64,000 nt of DNA. Origin: Vibrio sp. 16. GTDB taxonomy: Bacteria; Pseudomonadota; Gammaproteobacteria; Enterobacterales; Vibrionaceae. The position numbers were made by a program, and so were the translations under genes. The DNA lies in the NCBI RefSeq assembly GCF_963681195.1, contig NZ_OY808997.1:1674001-1738000 (forward strand), given 5' to 3'. Each line of letters starts with the position of its first letter. Position 1 is the first letter of the stretch. Under the pieces are notes generated by a model. It was not told the origin of the DNA and ran no database searches. It was given only the letters and a program-made list of their open reading frames with translations. Below are positions 9,241 through 19,062 of the stretch, one piece after another.

Positions 9241-10197
9241 TTAGCGAGAGACTAAATCTGACATCATCTCAATATGTCGGTCATCATCATTCAGACATGG
9301 AATATAAGTAAAGCGCTCGCCACCATGTTCGGTAAAAATCTCCAAACATTGTTCCGAAATCTCTTCTAGCGTTTCTAAGCAGTCCGAAGAAAATGCTGGC
9401 GCCATGATATCGAGCTTCTTAACGCCTTTGGCAGGAAGCTTCTCCAGTGTTTTATCTGTATAAGGCTGCAACCACTCTTCTCGTCCAAAACGTGACTGGT
9501 AGGTCATACCAATTTGTTCACTGCTTAGACCTAGCTCTTTCCCGAGTAGCTCCGTCGTGCGCTCACAGTGCTGAGGGTAAATATCACCGTTGTCAGCATA
9601 GCGCTTCGGAATACCATGATAAGAGCACAGCAAGTAATCCCCTTGGCCATTTTTCTCCCACGAACGCTTTACGCTCTCCGCCAGTGCCTTGATGTATAAA
9701 GGATGGTCGTGATAGTCACGAACAAAACGGTATTGAGGCATAACCGGAATGGCCTTGAACGCTTTGGTTAAACCATCGGAAACCGCAGCCGTGGTTGTTC
9801 CAGAATATTGCGGGTAGAGTGGCAATACCGTGATTTCCTCTACGCCGCGCGCAAGCAAAGCTTCTACGCCAGTCTGCAAACTTGGACTTCCGTAAGTCAT
9901 CCCAAGCTCAACAGGTATATCGAGTTGCTTTTCTAGCTTACTAGCCTGACGTTGGGAATAAACCATCAAAGGAGAACCCTCGTCCATCCAAACCGTTTGG
10001 TACAGTTTCGCAACTTTTGGTGAGCGTATTGGCAATATCACTCCGTGCAGAATCGGACACCACAACCAACGAGTCATATCAACCACACGATGGTCATGCA
10101 AAAACTGACTTAAAAAGCGTTTCACTGCAGGAGCTGTAGGTTCATCTGGCGTGCCTAAATTGACCAACAGCACACCTTGTTTTTTATTGTTCTGCAT
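9241..10197 (-). CDS. hemH: Ferrochelatase
   Basis: The enzyme inserts Fe(II) into protoporphyrin IX, the last step of heme synthesis, at the cytoplasmic face of the inner membrane. [14 protein letters not shown] lies at the N-terminus. The catalytic His is in SYHGIPKRY near residue 195, and [15 protein letters not shown] is near 265. The 318 codons match the bacterial class I length. It lies downstream of adk on the same strand, as in enterobacteria, but a hairpin with a T run separates them. The ATG is preceded by GGAAGTT on the coding strand. Confidence 0.97.
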   Translation of the reverse strand: MQNNKKQGVLLVNLGTPDEPTAPAVKRFLSQFLHDHRVVDMTRWLWCPILHGVILPIRSPKVAKLYQTVWMDEGSPLMVYSQRQASKLEKQLDIPVELGMTYGSPSLQTGVEALLARGVEEITVLPLYPQYSGTTTAAVSDGLTKAFKAIPVMPQYRFVRDYHDHPLYIKALAESVKRSWEKNGQGDYLLCSYHGIPKRYADNGDIYPQHCERTTELLGKELGLSSEQIGMTYQSRFGREEWLQPYTDKTLEKLPAKGVKKLDIMAPAFSSDCLETLEEISEQCLEIFTEHGGERFTYIPCLNDDDRHIEMMSDLVSR

Positions 10198-10263
10198 AAC
10201 TTCCTATCTACACTTAAATGGTTCTTTACGGAAAGAAGATCGTTAAAGATCAACCTAATAAGC

Positions 10264-10292
10264 AAAAAAAAGCGACCCTATTGGGCCGCCTT
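10264..10292 (-). terminator. Terminator of adk
   Basis: On the minus strand GCGGCCC pairs with GGGTCGC (one G-T pair) around an AATA loop, then a run of T follows. It lies between adk and hemH. Confidence 0.85.
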
Positions 10293-10328
10293 CACTATAA
10301 CAAATTTTCAAAAATCGCGGATAGCAAT

Positions 10329-11238
<910 letters not shown>

Positions 11239-11264
11239 AAAAAGCCCGCAAGTTGCGAGCTTTT
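11239..11264 (-). terminator. Terminator of htpG
   Basis: On the minus strand AAGCTCGC pairs with GCGGGCTT (one G-T pair), followed by TTTTT. It lies about 16 bases past the htpG stop. Confidence 0.85.
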
Positions 11265-11280
11265 CATTGATTTTAGCGTG

Positions 11281-13185
11281 TTAGCCCTTAGTCAAAAGCG
11301 AGTTGATTGCACCTAAGAACTGAGATGGATCGGCCATCGAGCCACGCTCAGCGAGCATAGCTTGACCAAGCAGCACTTCCACCCAACGACCGAAGGCCTC
11401 TTCATCCGCTTCGTCCGCCATTTGCTTAACCAGCGCATGCTCTGGGTTAATCTCGAAAATGTACTTCACTTCTGGGGCAGCTTGACCTGCAGCTTCAAGA
11501 AGCTTCGCCATTTGCGTTCCCATTTCAAAGTCATCGGTGACAACCACAGCAGGTGTTGACGCAAGCTTGAACGTCGTACGAACTTCTTTCACACGATCGC
11601 CCAAGTACGCTTTCGTGCGTTCAACAACGGATTTAAACTCTTCTTCCGTCTCTTTCTGCTTTTCTTTTTCCGCTTCGTCTTCGAACTTGCTGAGATCAAG
11701 ACCCGCTTTCGTGATCGACTGGAACTGCTTGCCGTCAAACTCAGTCAGGTAATTCATCAACCACTCATCGATGCGATCAAACATTAGAACTACTTCGATG
11801 CCTTTGGCTTTGAATTGCTCCAAGTGAGGACTATTCTTCGCCGCCGCGTAACTGTCTGCTGTGAGGTAGTAGATCTTGTCTTGACCTTCTTTCATGCGCT
11901 CAACATAAGACGCAAGGCTCACGGTTTGCTCTGCAGAGTCTACCTCTGTAGAAGCGAAACGCAGTAGACCAGCCACTTTTTCTTTGTTAGCCATGTCTTC
12001 TGCTGGGCCTTCTTTTAGTACAAGCCCGAACTCTTTCCAGAATGATTGATACTTCTCTTCATCATTCTTCGCCATACGCTCTAGCATCGTCAGTACGCGC
12101 TTAGTACACGCGTTACGTAAGGACTGTGTGACTTTGTTGTCTTGTAGAATCTCACGCGAAACGTTCAGCGGTAGATCGTTTGAATCAATCAAACCACGAA
12201 CAAAACGCAAGTATGACGGCATAAACTGCTCAGCGTCGTCCAAAATAAACACACGCTGAACGTACAATTTAAGACCCGATTTATGATCGCGGTTCATCAT
12301 ATCCCACGGTGCTTTCGATGGGATGTACAGTAGGCTGGTGTAGTCGTTTTTACCTTCTACGCGGTTGTGGCTCCACACTAGCGGATCGGCAAAATCATGA
12401 GAAACATGCTTATAGAACTCTTGGTATTCTTCGTCAGTAATGTCTGACTTATTGCGAGTCCAAAGCGCTTGAGCCTTGTTGATTTGCTCCCACTTTTTCT
12501 CACCCGTTTCTTTGCCTTCGTCATCGCGCTCTGCTGTTTGGATGGAAACCGGGATACCAATGTGATCTGAGTATTTGCTGATCACTTCACGTAGGCGCCA
12601 CTCATTCAGGAACTCTTTGCCCTCTTCGCGCATGTGCAGGATGATGTCAGTACCACGAGACGCTTTGGAAATATCTTCGATGGTGTATTCACCTTCACCC
12701 GCCGAGTGCCACTGAACACCTTGCTCAGCCTCAAGACCTGCAGCGCGTGTGCGGACAGTTACCGCATCCGCAACGATGAACGCAGAGTAAAAACCAACAC
12801 CGAATTGACCGATAAGTTGCGAGTCTTTCGATTGGTCTTCAGATAGCTTTGAGAAGAACTCCGCCGTACCAGATTTAGCAATTGTGCCCAAATGTTCAAT
12901 GACGTCTTCACGGCTCATGCCTATGCCGTTGTCGGAGATGGTTAGCGTGTTGGCATCTTCATCAAAAGACAGCTTTACGCCTAGGTCTGCATCACCTTGG
13001 TAAAGCTCAGGGTTAGATAAGGCTTGAAAACGCAGCTTGTCGGATGCATCCGATGCGTTAGAAATCAACTCACGTAGGAAAATCTCTTTGTTTGAGTAAA
13101 GAGAATGAATCATCAGGTGAAGTAACTGTTTGACTTCAGATTGAAAACCACGAGTTTCTTTGTTTTGTGTTGCTGTTTCGCTCAT
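11281..13185 (-). CDS. htpG: Molecular chaperone HtpG (Hsp90)
   Basis: This cytoplasmic ATP-dependent chaperone has 634 residues, the usual bacterial Hsp90 length. The GHKL ATP site is shown by [11 protein letters not shown] near 43-53, [11 protein letters not shown] near 85-95 and [11 protein letters not shown] near 125-135. The middle domain has the LYVQRVFI and SREILQDN blocks, and the C-terminal dimerisation domain ends near AINSLLTKG. The gene is divergent from toxR, an arrangement known from vibrios. Heat-shock control by sigma-32 is expected, but I could not fix the promoter. Confidence 0.98.
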   Translation of the reverse strand: MSETATQNKETRGFQSEVKQLLHLMIHSLYSNKEIFLRELISNASDASDKLRFQALSNPELYQGDADLGVKLSFDEDANTLTISDNGIGMSREDVIEHLGTIAKSGTAEFFSKLSEDQSKDSQLIGQFGVGFYSAFIVADAVTVRTRAAGLEAEQGVQWHSAGEGEYTIEDISKASRGTDIILHMREEGKEFLNEWRLREVISKYSDHIGIPVSIQTAERDDEGKETGEKKWEQINKAQALWTRNKSDITDEEYQEFYKHVSHDFADPLVWSHNRVEGKNDYTSLLYIPSKAPWDMMNRDHKSGLKLYVQRVFILDDAEQFMPSYLRFVRGLIDSNDLPLNVSREILQDNKVTQSLRNACTKRVLTMLERMAKNDEEKYQSFWKEFGLVLKEGPAEDMANKEKVAGLLRFASTEVDSAEQTVSLASYVERMKEGQDKIYYLTADSYAAAKNSPHLEQFKAKGIEVVLMFDRIDEWLMNYLTEFDGKQFQSITKAGLDLSKFEDEAEKEKQKETEEEFKSVVERTKAYLGDRVKEVRTTFKLASTPAVVVTDDFEMGTQMAKLLEAAGQAAPEVKYIFEINPEHALVKQMADEADEEAFGRWVEVLLGQAMLAERGSMADPSQFLGAINSLLTKG

Positions 13186-13447
13186 GTTCGCTCCATTACA
13201 CCTATACCAATCAACCCTCTCGGTCTTGGAGAGGTTTTGACAAAGTTAATCTGCAAGTTAACATGAGGGTGACAAATGTAAATTCAAGGTCAAAACAGAT
13301 AAAAACAGTGTTTTTTTACTTCAAACTTGACTATCCTTGTACCCCGAAAAAATCAAAAAAACTAAAAATCAGTCATACTATCGACTTGTACACCGCCCCA
13401 ACGGTGAAATTACTTACCTGAAACTTCAATAATAATGGCCGAAATTG

Positions 13448-14311
13448 ATGAGCAATATAGGTACTAAGTTCAATTTAGCGAACCGATTCACGTTCGATCC
13501 AAATACTAATTCTCTTATCGATAGAGAGTGTGAAGACGAGCTCATTCGCTTAGGCAGTAACGAAAGTAGAATTCTGCTTCTACTGTGCGAGAAACCCAAT
13601 GAAGTGATCTCTCGCAACGACCTGCATGACTTTGTATGGCGCAGACAAGGTTTTGAAGTGGATGATTCGAGCCTAACTCAGGCGATATCCACACTGCGTA
13701 AACTGCTAAAAGACTCGACTAAATCTCCCCAGTATGTGAAAACCGTGCCAAAACGCGGCTACCAATTGATCACAAGTGTCGAGCGAACCACTCCGTTGAT
13801 GAGTGGCGAAAACCAAGCCGAGACTCTCCCCCCAGAGTCAACAGACGTTGATTTAGAAGCGGTTGAAGAGTCAACACTTCAAGAGAGTCTAACCGTTGCG
13901 GAAGAAAACAGTGTCACGCCTCCTGCGGCAACTGCACCTACTGTGACACCGAAAAACAAACTCATCAGTCGTATTATCATCCTATTGGCGCTGTTTTTGC
14001 CGCTCAGCGTGGTATTACTGACCAATCCAGCAGAGTCCAAATTCCGCCAAATTGCCGTGTTTGACAACACCACGATAAAGACGCCGATTAACCATCCTGA
14101 CCTAACCAGTTGGTATCCGTCGATTGAGCAATGTGTCAAAAGATACAACGAGACTCATACAGAAGCACTTGCACCGATTGAAGTGATTGCAACTGGCGGT
14201 CAAAACAACCAGTTGGTGTTGAATTACATTCACTCACTTGAACATTCAGGTGAAAACATCACACTGCGTATTTTCGCTGAGCAAAAAGATCTCGGTAAAG
14301 TTTGCCAATAG
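13448..14311 (+). CDS. toxR: Transmembrane transcriptional regulator ToxR
   Basis: This inner-membrane one-component regulator binds DNA from the cytoplasmic side and senses the periplasm. Residues 10-110 form an OmpR/PhoB-type winged helix with the RLGSNESRILL, SSLTQAISTLRKLLKDS and VKTVPKRGYQL blocks, nearly invariant in vibrios. An acidic, Pro/Thr-rich linker follows (about 112-170), then one membrane helix (about 172-192) and a periplasmic domain with Cys229 and Cys286, the expected disulfide pair. The ATG at 13448 matches known ToxR N-termini. A TTG directly before it is in frame but unlikely. toxS follows 11 bases later. ToxR typically controls outer membrane porins. Confidence 0.97.
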   Translation: MSNIGTKFNLANRFTFDPNTNSLIDRECEDELIRLGSNESRILLLLCEKPNEVISRNDLHDFVWRRQGFEVDDSSLTQAISTLRKLLKDSTKSPQYVKTVPKRGYQLITSVERTTPLMSGENQAETLPPESTDVDLEAVEESTLQESLTVAEENSVTPPAATAPTVTPKNKLISRIIILLALFLPLSVVLLTNPAESKFRQIAVFDNTTIKTPINHPDLTSWYPSIEQCVKRYNETHTEALAPIEVIATGGQNNQLVLNYIHSLEHSGENITLRIFAEQKDLGKVCQ

Positions 14312-14322
14312 GATATATGACG

Positions 14323-14856
14323 ATGAATCAAAAATTAGCCGCAGGCCTACTGGTTGTTTCCGCTCTTTTTAGCAGTTGGCTTTACTGGGGAAGCGACCTC
14401 AAAGTTGAACAAGTTCTGACTTCTAAAGAGTGGCAGTCAAAAATGGTGACCGTGATTGCAACCCCGCTTCAAGAACAGCAAGAAGAGTCTGTTGGACCTC
14501 TGCGAAAAGCGGATGTGACATCTAATGTGAAGTACCTTCCTAACCAAACTTACATCCGCGTTTCAACCGTTCGCCTGTTTGCAGACGATAGCGACATAGA
14601 AGAAAACGACGTCGTGATCAATATTTCTGAAACCGGAGAGTGGGATATCAGTGACAACTATTTGTTGGTGAATCCAATAGAGTTTAAAGACATCTCTGCC
14701 GCTCAAAGCAAAGAGTTCACGCCGCAGCAGCTAGAGCTTATTACTCAGCTTTTCAAAATGGACGCCCAGCAAAGCAGACGCATCGACATCGTCAATAATA
14801 AAACATTACTATTGACTAGCTTGAGCCACGGCTCCACGGTTCTTTTCTCAAACTAA
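14323..14856 (+). CDS. toxS: ToxR partner protein ToxS
   Basis: ToxS is an inner membrane protein with a large periplasmic domain that stabilises and activates ToxR. It has an N-terminal signal anchor (about residues 5-21), then the conserved WLYWGSDLKVEQVLTSKEWQ block, and a beta-rich periplasmic part. I prefer the ATG at 14323 because AGGA (14310-14313) lies nine bases before it. An in-frame ATG at 14317 is only three bases from that site. Fewer than 12 bases separate it from toxR, so the two form one operon closed by the terminator at 14866-14887. Confidence 0.94.
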   Translation: MNQKLAAGLLVVSALFSSWLYWGSDLKVEQVLTSKEWQSKMVTVIATPLQEQQEESVGPLRKADVTSNVKYLPNQTYIRVSTVRLFADDSDIEENDVVINISETGEWDISDNYLLVNPIEFKDISAAQSKEFTPQQLELITQLFKMDAQQSRRIDIVNNKTLLLTSLSHGSTVLFSN

Positions 14857-14865
14857 TAACCAACC

Positions 14866-14887
14866 AAGGGGCAGGACGCCCCTTTTT
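14866..14887 (+). terminator. Terminator of toxRS
   Basis: The stem AAGGGGC/GCCCCTT with loop AGGAC is followed by a T run. It ends only 11 bases before the next start codon. Confidence 0.9.
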
Positions 14888-14898
14888 GTGTAAACCTA

Positions 14899-15654
14899 AT
14901 GGACTGGATAAACACCTTTGGCCTTTTTTGGGGCTCTTTTCTCGCCAATACACTTGCCTCACTCTCTGGTGGAGGCGCGGGTTTACTGCAATTTCCTCTC
15001 CTGATATTTTTGGGGCTCCCATTCTCCGTAGCTTTAGCAACACATAAAGTGGCTAGCGTAGCATTGGGTATCGGCGCGGCTTTTACCCACATAAGAAACC
15101 GTACTTTTGACTACCGTGTCGCCCTGTATGTTGTTGCTGTTGGCAGCATTGGGGCCGTTATCGGAGCAAACATCGTCCTTTTGATTCCCACAAACATCGC
15201 CGAGACGCTCCTCGGGGTGATGATATTGGCGATTGGTATTTATTCACGGTTCAAGAAGCAGCTTGGCCAGCAAGAAACGCCGATTCATCGAACCCGGACA
15301 GGTTGGTTTATAGGTGGATTAGGATTAATGATCATTGGCATAATCAATGGCTCATTAACCGCTGGGTCAGGCTTATTGGTAACCATATTTCTGGTGCGCT
15401 GGTTTGGCTACAGCTACAAACAAGCCGTTGCGTTAACCTTAATATGTGTCGGTTTGTTTTGGAATGGAATTGGCGGACTGGCCATTGTTCAGGCTGGTGC
15501 ACCAATATATTGGCCTTGGCTACCTGTACTGCTGCTCGGCTCTTTTGCCGGCGGTAGCTTGGGAGCCTATTTAACAACTCGCTATACCAATCAGTTTATT
15601 AAAGTTTGCTTCGAGCTGTTGACGTTTGCCATAGGCATCAAATTACTACTTTAG
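14899..15654 (+). CDS. TSUP (TauE/SafE) family membrane permease
   Basis: The 251-residue protein is almost wholly hydrophobic, with about seven or eight helices. It carries a duplicated TSUP signature: SGGGAGLLQFPLL near residue 23 and a second GSLTAGSGLLVTIF block near 150. Family members export sulfite, sulfoacetate or other organosulfur anions, and the substrate here is unknown. The stop codon touches the next reading frame, suggesting coupling with the SelW-like gene. A toxRS terminator just upstream implies a separate or read-through promoter. Confidence 0.88.
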   Translation: MDWINTFGLFWGSFLANTLASLSGGGAGLLQFPLLIFLGLPFSVALATHKVASVALGIGAAFTHIRNRTFDYRVALYVVAVGSIGAVIGANIVLLIPTNIAETLLGVMILAIGIYSRFKKQLGQQETPIHRTRTGWFIGGLGLMIIGIINGSLTAGSGLLVTIFLVRWFGYSYKQAVALTLICVGLFWNGIGGLAIVQAGAPIYWPWLPVLLLGSFAGGSLGAYLTTRYTNQFIKVCFELLTFAIGIKLLL

Positions 15655-15666
15655 ATGGAGAGAGAG

Positions 15667-15945
15667 ATGGACAAAGCCATTATCGACATATTTTATTGCC
15701 GCCAGTGTAACTGGATGTTGAGATCGACATGGCTATCACAGGAGTTGCTGCATACATTCAGTGAAGAGATCGAATCCGTCTCTCTCCATCCCGATACTGG
15801 CGGTCGGTTCGAGATCCACTGCAATGGCCAGTTGATTTGGGAGAGGAAACGAGATGGCGGCTTTCCAGAAGCCAAAGTGTTAAAGCAGCGAGTTCGAGAC
15901 CTTATCGATCCCGAGCGAGATTTAGGTCACTCAGACAGTAAATAA
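15667..15945 (+). CDS. SelW/Rdx-family thioredoxin-fold protein (Cys form)
   Basis: The protein has 92 residues. The Rdx motif is FYCRQCNW, with CxxC at residues 11 and 14, where selenoprotein W homologues carry Cys-x-x-Sec. WLSQELLHTF and the downstream TGGRFEI and GGFPEAKVLKQRVRDLI blocks complete the family signature. It is cytoplasmic and presumably a small thiol oxidoreductase of unknown substrate. I chose the ATG at 15667 because GGAGAGAG lies at proper distance. The ATG at 15655, touching the previous stop, has no ribosome site. The coupling to a TSUP permease suggests related sulfur or redox roles. Confidence 0.85.
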   Translation: MDKAIIDIFYCRQCNWMLRSTWLSQELLHTFSEEIESVSLHPDTGGRFEIHCNGQLIWERKRDGGFPEAKVLKQRVRDLIDPERDLGHSDSK

Positions 15946-15966
15946 GGCAGCCCAACGCTGCCTTAA
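15944..15966 (+). terminator. Hairpin between convergent SelW-like gene and yfcE
   Basis: The 8-bp stem AAGGCAGC/GCTGCCTT has loop CCAAC and only a short T tail. It sits at the meeting point of two converging genes and may serve both. Confidence 0.6.
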
Positions 15967-15972
15967 TCAACA

Positions 15973-16521
15973 TCAGCGCAACGATACCGACGCGATTTTT
16001 TCTCCGCCAAAAGCGACAACAGAGAGCGTATCGTTCTCCAACACCCCAAAGCTCGCGACATATCCTTCACGAGGAAACGTCACTGAACCTGGATTAAAGA
16101 TAAATTGCTCGCCATCTCGCATCGCAACAGGAACGTGGCTATGGCCATGGACGATTGCATCACCACTGCGCAATGCTGGGCGTTTAGCGGCGTTATAAAG
16201 ATGTCCATGAGTCAGAAACAGGCGTTGCCCCGACTCGAGAAGCACCCATGCATAGTCCATCATCATCGGAAACGAGAGTAGCATTTGATCCACTTCGCTA
16301 TCACAGTTGCCGCGCACAGCGATAATACGATCTGCATACTGGTTTAATCGCTCAGCAACTTGTGGTGGATTGTACCCTTCTGGAACAGGGTTCCTTGGGC
16401 CATGATTCAATACATCACCCAACAGAACCAAAGTTTGTGCACCAGAACGTTCAAACTCCGCTAACATCTTATCAGTTGCAGGCAAACAGCCATGCAAATC
16501 AGAGGCAAAAAACAGCTTCAC
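15973..16521 (-). CDS. yfcE: Metallophosphoesterase, phosphodiesterase YfcE
   Basis: This cytoplasmic calcineurin-type phosphodiesterase of 182 residues is known in E. coli to act on model cAMP-like phosphodiesters with Mn(II). Its physiological substrate is unclear. Metal ligands are visible in order: SDLHG (Asp8, His10), GDVLNHG near 36, GNCD near 71, THGHLY near 104 and HGHSHVP near 125. Length and motif order match YfcE. It is transcribed alone, convergent with the SelW-like gene. Confidence 0.93.
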   Translation of the reverse strand: MKLFFASDLHGCLPATDKMLAEFERSGAQTLVLLGDVLNHGPRNPVPEGYNPPQVAERLNQYADRIIAVRGNCDSEVDQMLLSFPMMMDYAWVLLESGQRLFLTHGHLYNAAKRPALRSGDAIVHGHSHVPVAMRDGEQFIFNPGSVTFPREGYVASFGVLENDTLSVVAFGGEKIASVSLR

Positions 16522-16561
16522 AACACAGTCTCCTCAAAAATAATGAGGGCATTGTACGTAA

Positions 16562-16975
16562 TTAGCGGTTCTCCGTCATCCTAGCCATGCCGTTAATCAC
16601 AATGTTGTTGTAGCTGACCATGCCGATGACTTCACCGTTATCAATCACAGGCGCGCGGCTAATGCCAAATCGCTCAAACAGCCTTGCACAATACTTCACA
16701 TTCATGTCCGGAGAGACGCTGAGCGCAGGCTTTGTCATGATTTCGTATAGATTGGTTCTTTCCGGTGAACGGTTCTTTGCCAATACTTTTTTCGCAATGT
16801 CGTTCATCAATACCAAACCATATTCATCGTCATCATTTCGCTTATTGACCACCAGCGCCTTAACCCGATGTTCTCTGGCTAAATCAATGCCTTCACTTAC
16901 CGTCCTGAGGCCGTCAATCATGACATAATTGTTTGCCATTACGTCTCTAACTCGGATCTTCTCATGACTACTCAT
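16562..16975 (-). CDS. CBS-pair protein of the DUF1538/PII operon
   Basis: The 137 residues consist almost entirely of two CBS motifs (about 8-65 and 75-130), with MTKPALSVSPDMNV and SRAPVIDNGEVIGMVSYNNI as the clearest stretch. CBS pairs bind adenosine nucleotides and often gate channels or transporters. The gene is the last of four. Its ATG overlaps the PII-like stop by 4 bases (ATGA), indicating translational coupling. It has no catalytic domain, so it is probably a regulatory subunit for the DUF1538 membrane proteins, which is an inference from context. Confidence 0.85.
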   Translation of the reverse strand: MSSHEKIRVRDVMANNYVMIDGLRTVSEGIDLAREHRVKALVVNKRNDDDEYGLVLMNDIAKKVLAKNRSPERTNLYEIMTKPALSVSPDMNVKYCARLFERFGISRAPVIDNGEVIGMVSYNNIVINGMARMTENR

Positions 16976-17325
16976 AACTCATCCTCAACCACTTTTGTTA
17001 ATTGCTCGACTTGATGTGCGACACCGACCGCGTCTTCTATATCAATCTGGACTGCAATACCTTGCCCCGACTCCTGATCGAACTCCCCCACATCGTTGAT
17101 TGTTTCAAGAATATGCCGAGACAAATGCTCTTCGACCACAAACAGCAACACATCTCTTTGCACTTCTAGCGTTAAACCAAAGAAGGTGCGCTTCTTATTC
17201 AACCCCTCTCCTCTGGCATTATTAATCACCGTTGCTCCCGTCGCTCCGGCATCTCTCGCCGCATCCAAGACCTTGTCGGTTTTACTGTCTTCAACAAAAG
17301 CTAGAATCAATTTAAAGCGCATCAT
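16972..17325 (-). CDS. PII-like regulatory protein
   Basis: The 117-residue protein has the PII ferredoxin-like fold pattern: [19 protein letters not shown], then ATGATVINNARGEG, then a short T-loop with RTFFGLTLEV. Beta strands follow around VLLFVVEEHL and the tail around IAVQIDIEDA. It lacks the uridylylated Tyr context of GlnB/GlnK, so it is a PII-like protein rather than a classic nitrogen regulator. The start overlaps the end of the DUF1538 gene by 14 bases, with GAGGAG just upstream. The second ATG at 17322 is equally possible. PII proteins usually bind effector nucleotides and control a neighbouring transporter. Confidence 0.85.
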   Translation of the reverse strand: MMRFKLILAFVEDSKTDKVLDAARDAGATGATVINNARGEGLNKKRTFFGLTLEVQRDVLLFVVEEHLSRHILETINDVGEFDQESGQGIAVQIDIEDAVGVAHQVEQLTKVVEDEL

Positions 17326-18106
17326 CGCTCTCCTCTTTCACCGACTTTTGATCCAGTCGACGAGTTAACTGGGCATAGCCCATCACGGAAATCATTGGAA
17401 AAAGGCTTGCAAAGGCAATCAAGCCAAAGCCATCAATCATAGGACTTCGCCCCGGAACCGTCGATGCCAACCCCAACCCAAGAGCGGCAACTAAAGGAAC
17501 CGTGACAGTGGACGTTGTGACGCCGCCAGAATCATAAGCCAGCGGCACGATAAATTTGGGAGCATAAAAGGTTTGAATCACAACCACGATGTAGCCAGCA
17601 ATTATGTAGTAATGGATAGGATCCCCCGCGACAATACGATAACTGCCAAGAGAAATCCCGATGGCCACGCCAAGCGCCACCGCGATCCGCAAGCCATTAA
17701 CACTAATCGCCCCACCAGACACTTGATTCGCCTTGATGGCGACAGCAATAAGTGACGGCTCGGCAATCGTGGTACTAAAACCTATGCAAAAGGCAAACAA
17801 GTAGACCCAGTAATAGTCAGGCCAACTAACGCCGCTACTCTCTGATATCTTAAACTGAGACAAAAATTCGGGCGCTGTCAGCTGCACTGCCATAGTTTCG
17901 CCAAGTGGAAACAGTGCCATCTCAAGCCCAATCAGAAACAGAGACAAACCCAGAATCACATAGAGAAAGCCCAAAAGCACTTTGGCGAGGTTGTTGACGG
18001 GCTTGCGTAAAACCACAAATTGAAAGCCAAAGATGATGGTAGCGATCGGGAATACATCGCGAACCGTACCGATGAAGGTGTCGATAAACTGGGAAACATC
18101 TATCAT
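17312..18106 (-). CDS. DUF1538 membrane protein, second copy
   Basis: This 264-residue polytopic membrane protein has about seven helices. Blocks shared with its upstream neighbour are [11 protein letters not shown] near 61, [11 protein letters not shown] (109-119), [15 protein letters not shown] (191-205) and [10 protein letters not shown] (219-228). The polar, Gly-rich motifs lie inside hydrophobic segments, as expected for a substrate or ion path. It has a charged cytoplasmic tail ([16 protein letters not shown]). The start overlaps the stop of copy one by 4 bases. Family function is not established. A transporter or channel made of two unlike subunits is my inference. Confidence 0.85.
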   Translation of the reverse strand: MIDVSQFIDTFIGTVRDVFPIATIIFGFQFVVLRKPVNNLAKVLLGFLYVILGLSLFLIGLEMALFPLGETMAVQLTAPEFLSQFKISESSGVSWPDYYWVYLFAFCIGFSTTIAEPSLIAVAIKANQVSGGAISVNGLRIAVALGVAIGISLGSYRIVAGDPIHYYIIAGYIVVVIQTFYAPKFIVPLAYDSGGVTTSTVTVPLVAALGLGLASTVPGRSPMIDGFGLIAFASLFPMISVMGYAQLTRRLDQKSVKEESDDAL

Positions 18107-18837
18107 GCGATCACCATTCCATAGATCATGACAAACATCATCGGTAACAGGGAGGCAAACGCAATCAAGCCAAAGCCGTCAATCATGGGATTACGCCCTT
18201 TGATTGCAGAGGCAAGCCCTACTCCCAATGCCGTCACCAAAGGGACTGTAATGGTCGATGTCGTGACGCCCCCTGAGTCATATGCCACTCCGATAATACT
18301 TTCTGGCGCAAACATGGTGAGAATAACGACACCAATGTAGCCGCCGATGATCATGTATTGAATCGACCAACCTTTTAAGATGCGAAGTACGCCGAGCATG
18401 ATCGCGAAACCCACGGACAAAGCCACAGTAAATCGCAAGCCGTCTGCATACTGCTCCATCGCATTGGAGCTGTGCTCTATCATTCCGCCTTCTGCGGCAA
18501 CTTCAGCCGCTTCATCGGCGACCGCTGTCAATGCGGGCTCTGCGACAGTTGTGCCAAAGCCAAGGCAAAAGGCGAACAGCATAAGCCAAAAAACGCTGCC
18601 CTTACGAGCGAACGACTGAGCCATGGACTCACCAATTGGAAACAATCCCATCTCAAGGCCAAATATAAATAGCGTCAAACCTGAAACAACCAACAGCAGC
18701 CCAACCAAAATAGACAACAAGTTTGGCAACGGCTCTTGAAGAACCAATAGCTGAAAAAAAGCAATCACTGCAATTATGGGAAGTAAATCCCTCAAACTTC
18801 CAAGAAACGCTTTAATGAGCGCTGTCATTGCTTCCAT
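18103..18837 (-). CDS. DUF1538 membrane protein, first copy
   Basis: The protein has 244 residues with about seven membrane helices and is the first gene of the four-gene unit. It shares the family blocks of the next gene: [11 protein letters not shown] near 60, [11 protein letters not shown] (93-103), [15 protein letters not shown] (186-200) and [10 protein letters not shown] (214-223). Between the second and third blocks it has an acidic, Ala-rich extra segment (about 107-130) with a short His/Ser/Asn stretch that copy two lacks. This may be a regulatory or cytoplasmic loop. The ATG has a modest upstream site. The promoter should lie in 18838-19000. Confidence 0.85.
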   Translation of the reverse strand: MEAMTALIKAFLGSLRDLLPIIAVIAFFQLLVLQEPLPNLLSILVGLLLVVSGLTLFIFGLEMGLFPIGESMAQSFARKGSVFWLMLFAFCLGFGTTVAEPALTAVADEAAEVAAEGGMIEHSSNAMEQYADGLRFTVALSVGFAIMLGVLRILKGWSIQYMIIGGYIGVVILTMFAPESIIGVAYDSGGVTTSTITVPLVTALGVGLASAIKGRNPMIDGFGLIAFASLLPMMFVMIYGMVIA

Positions 18838-19062
18838 CGTGAATCCCTATCCCGAATCTTTCATCAATGATGGCAAATGAAACCGTGCTTTGGTGTGACT
18901 TACATTACGCGGAAATCAATAAACGTAACAAAATGTTAATTTTGTGATAATCGTTGTGCCGCATCAATTGGTGATCCTATTTTGTGCTAACTCGCTATAA
19001 TTATTAGCATTAGTAATAAATCGCGTTCCTATTGGTCAGCATAGGAGGAAAAGGAGAGATGG

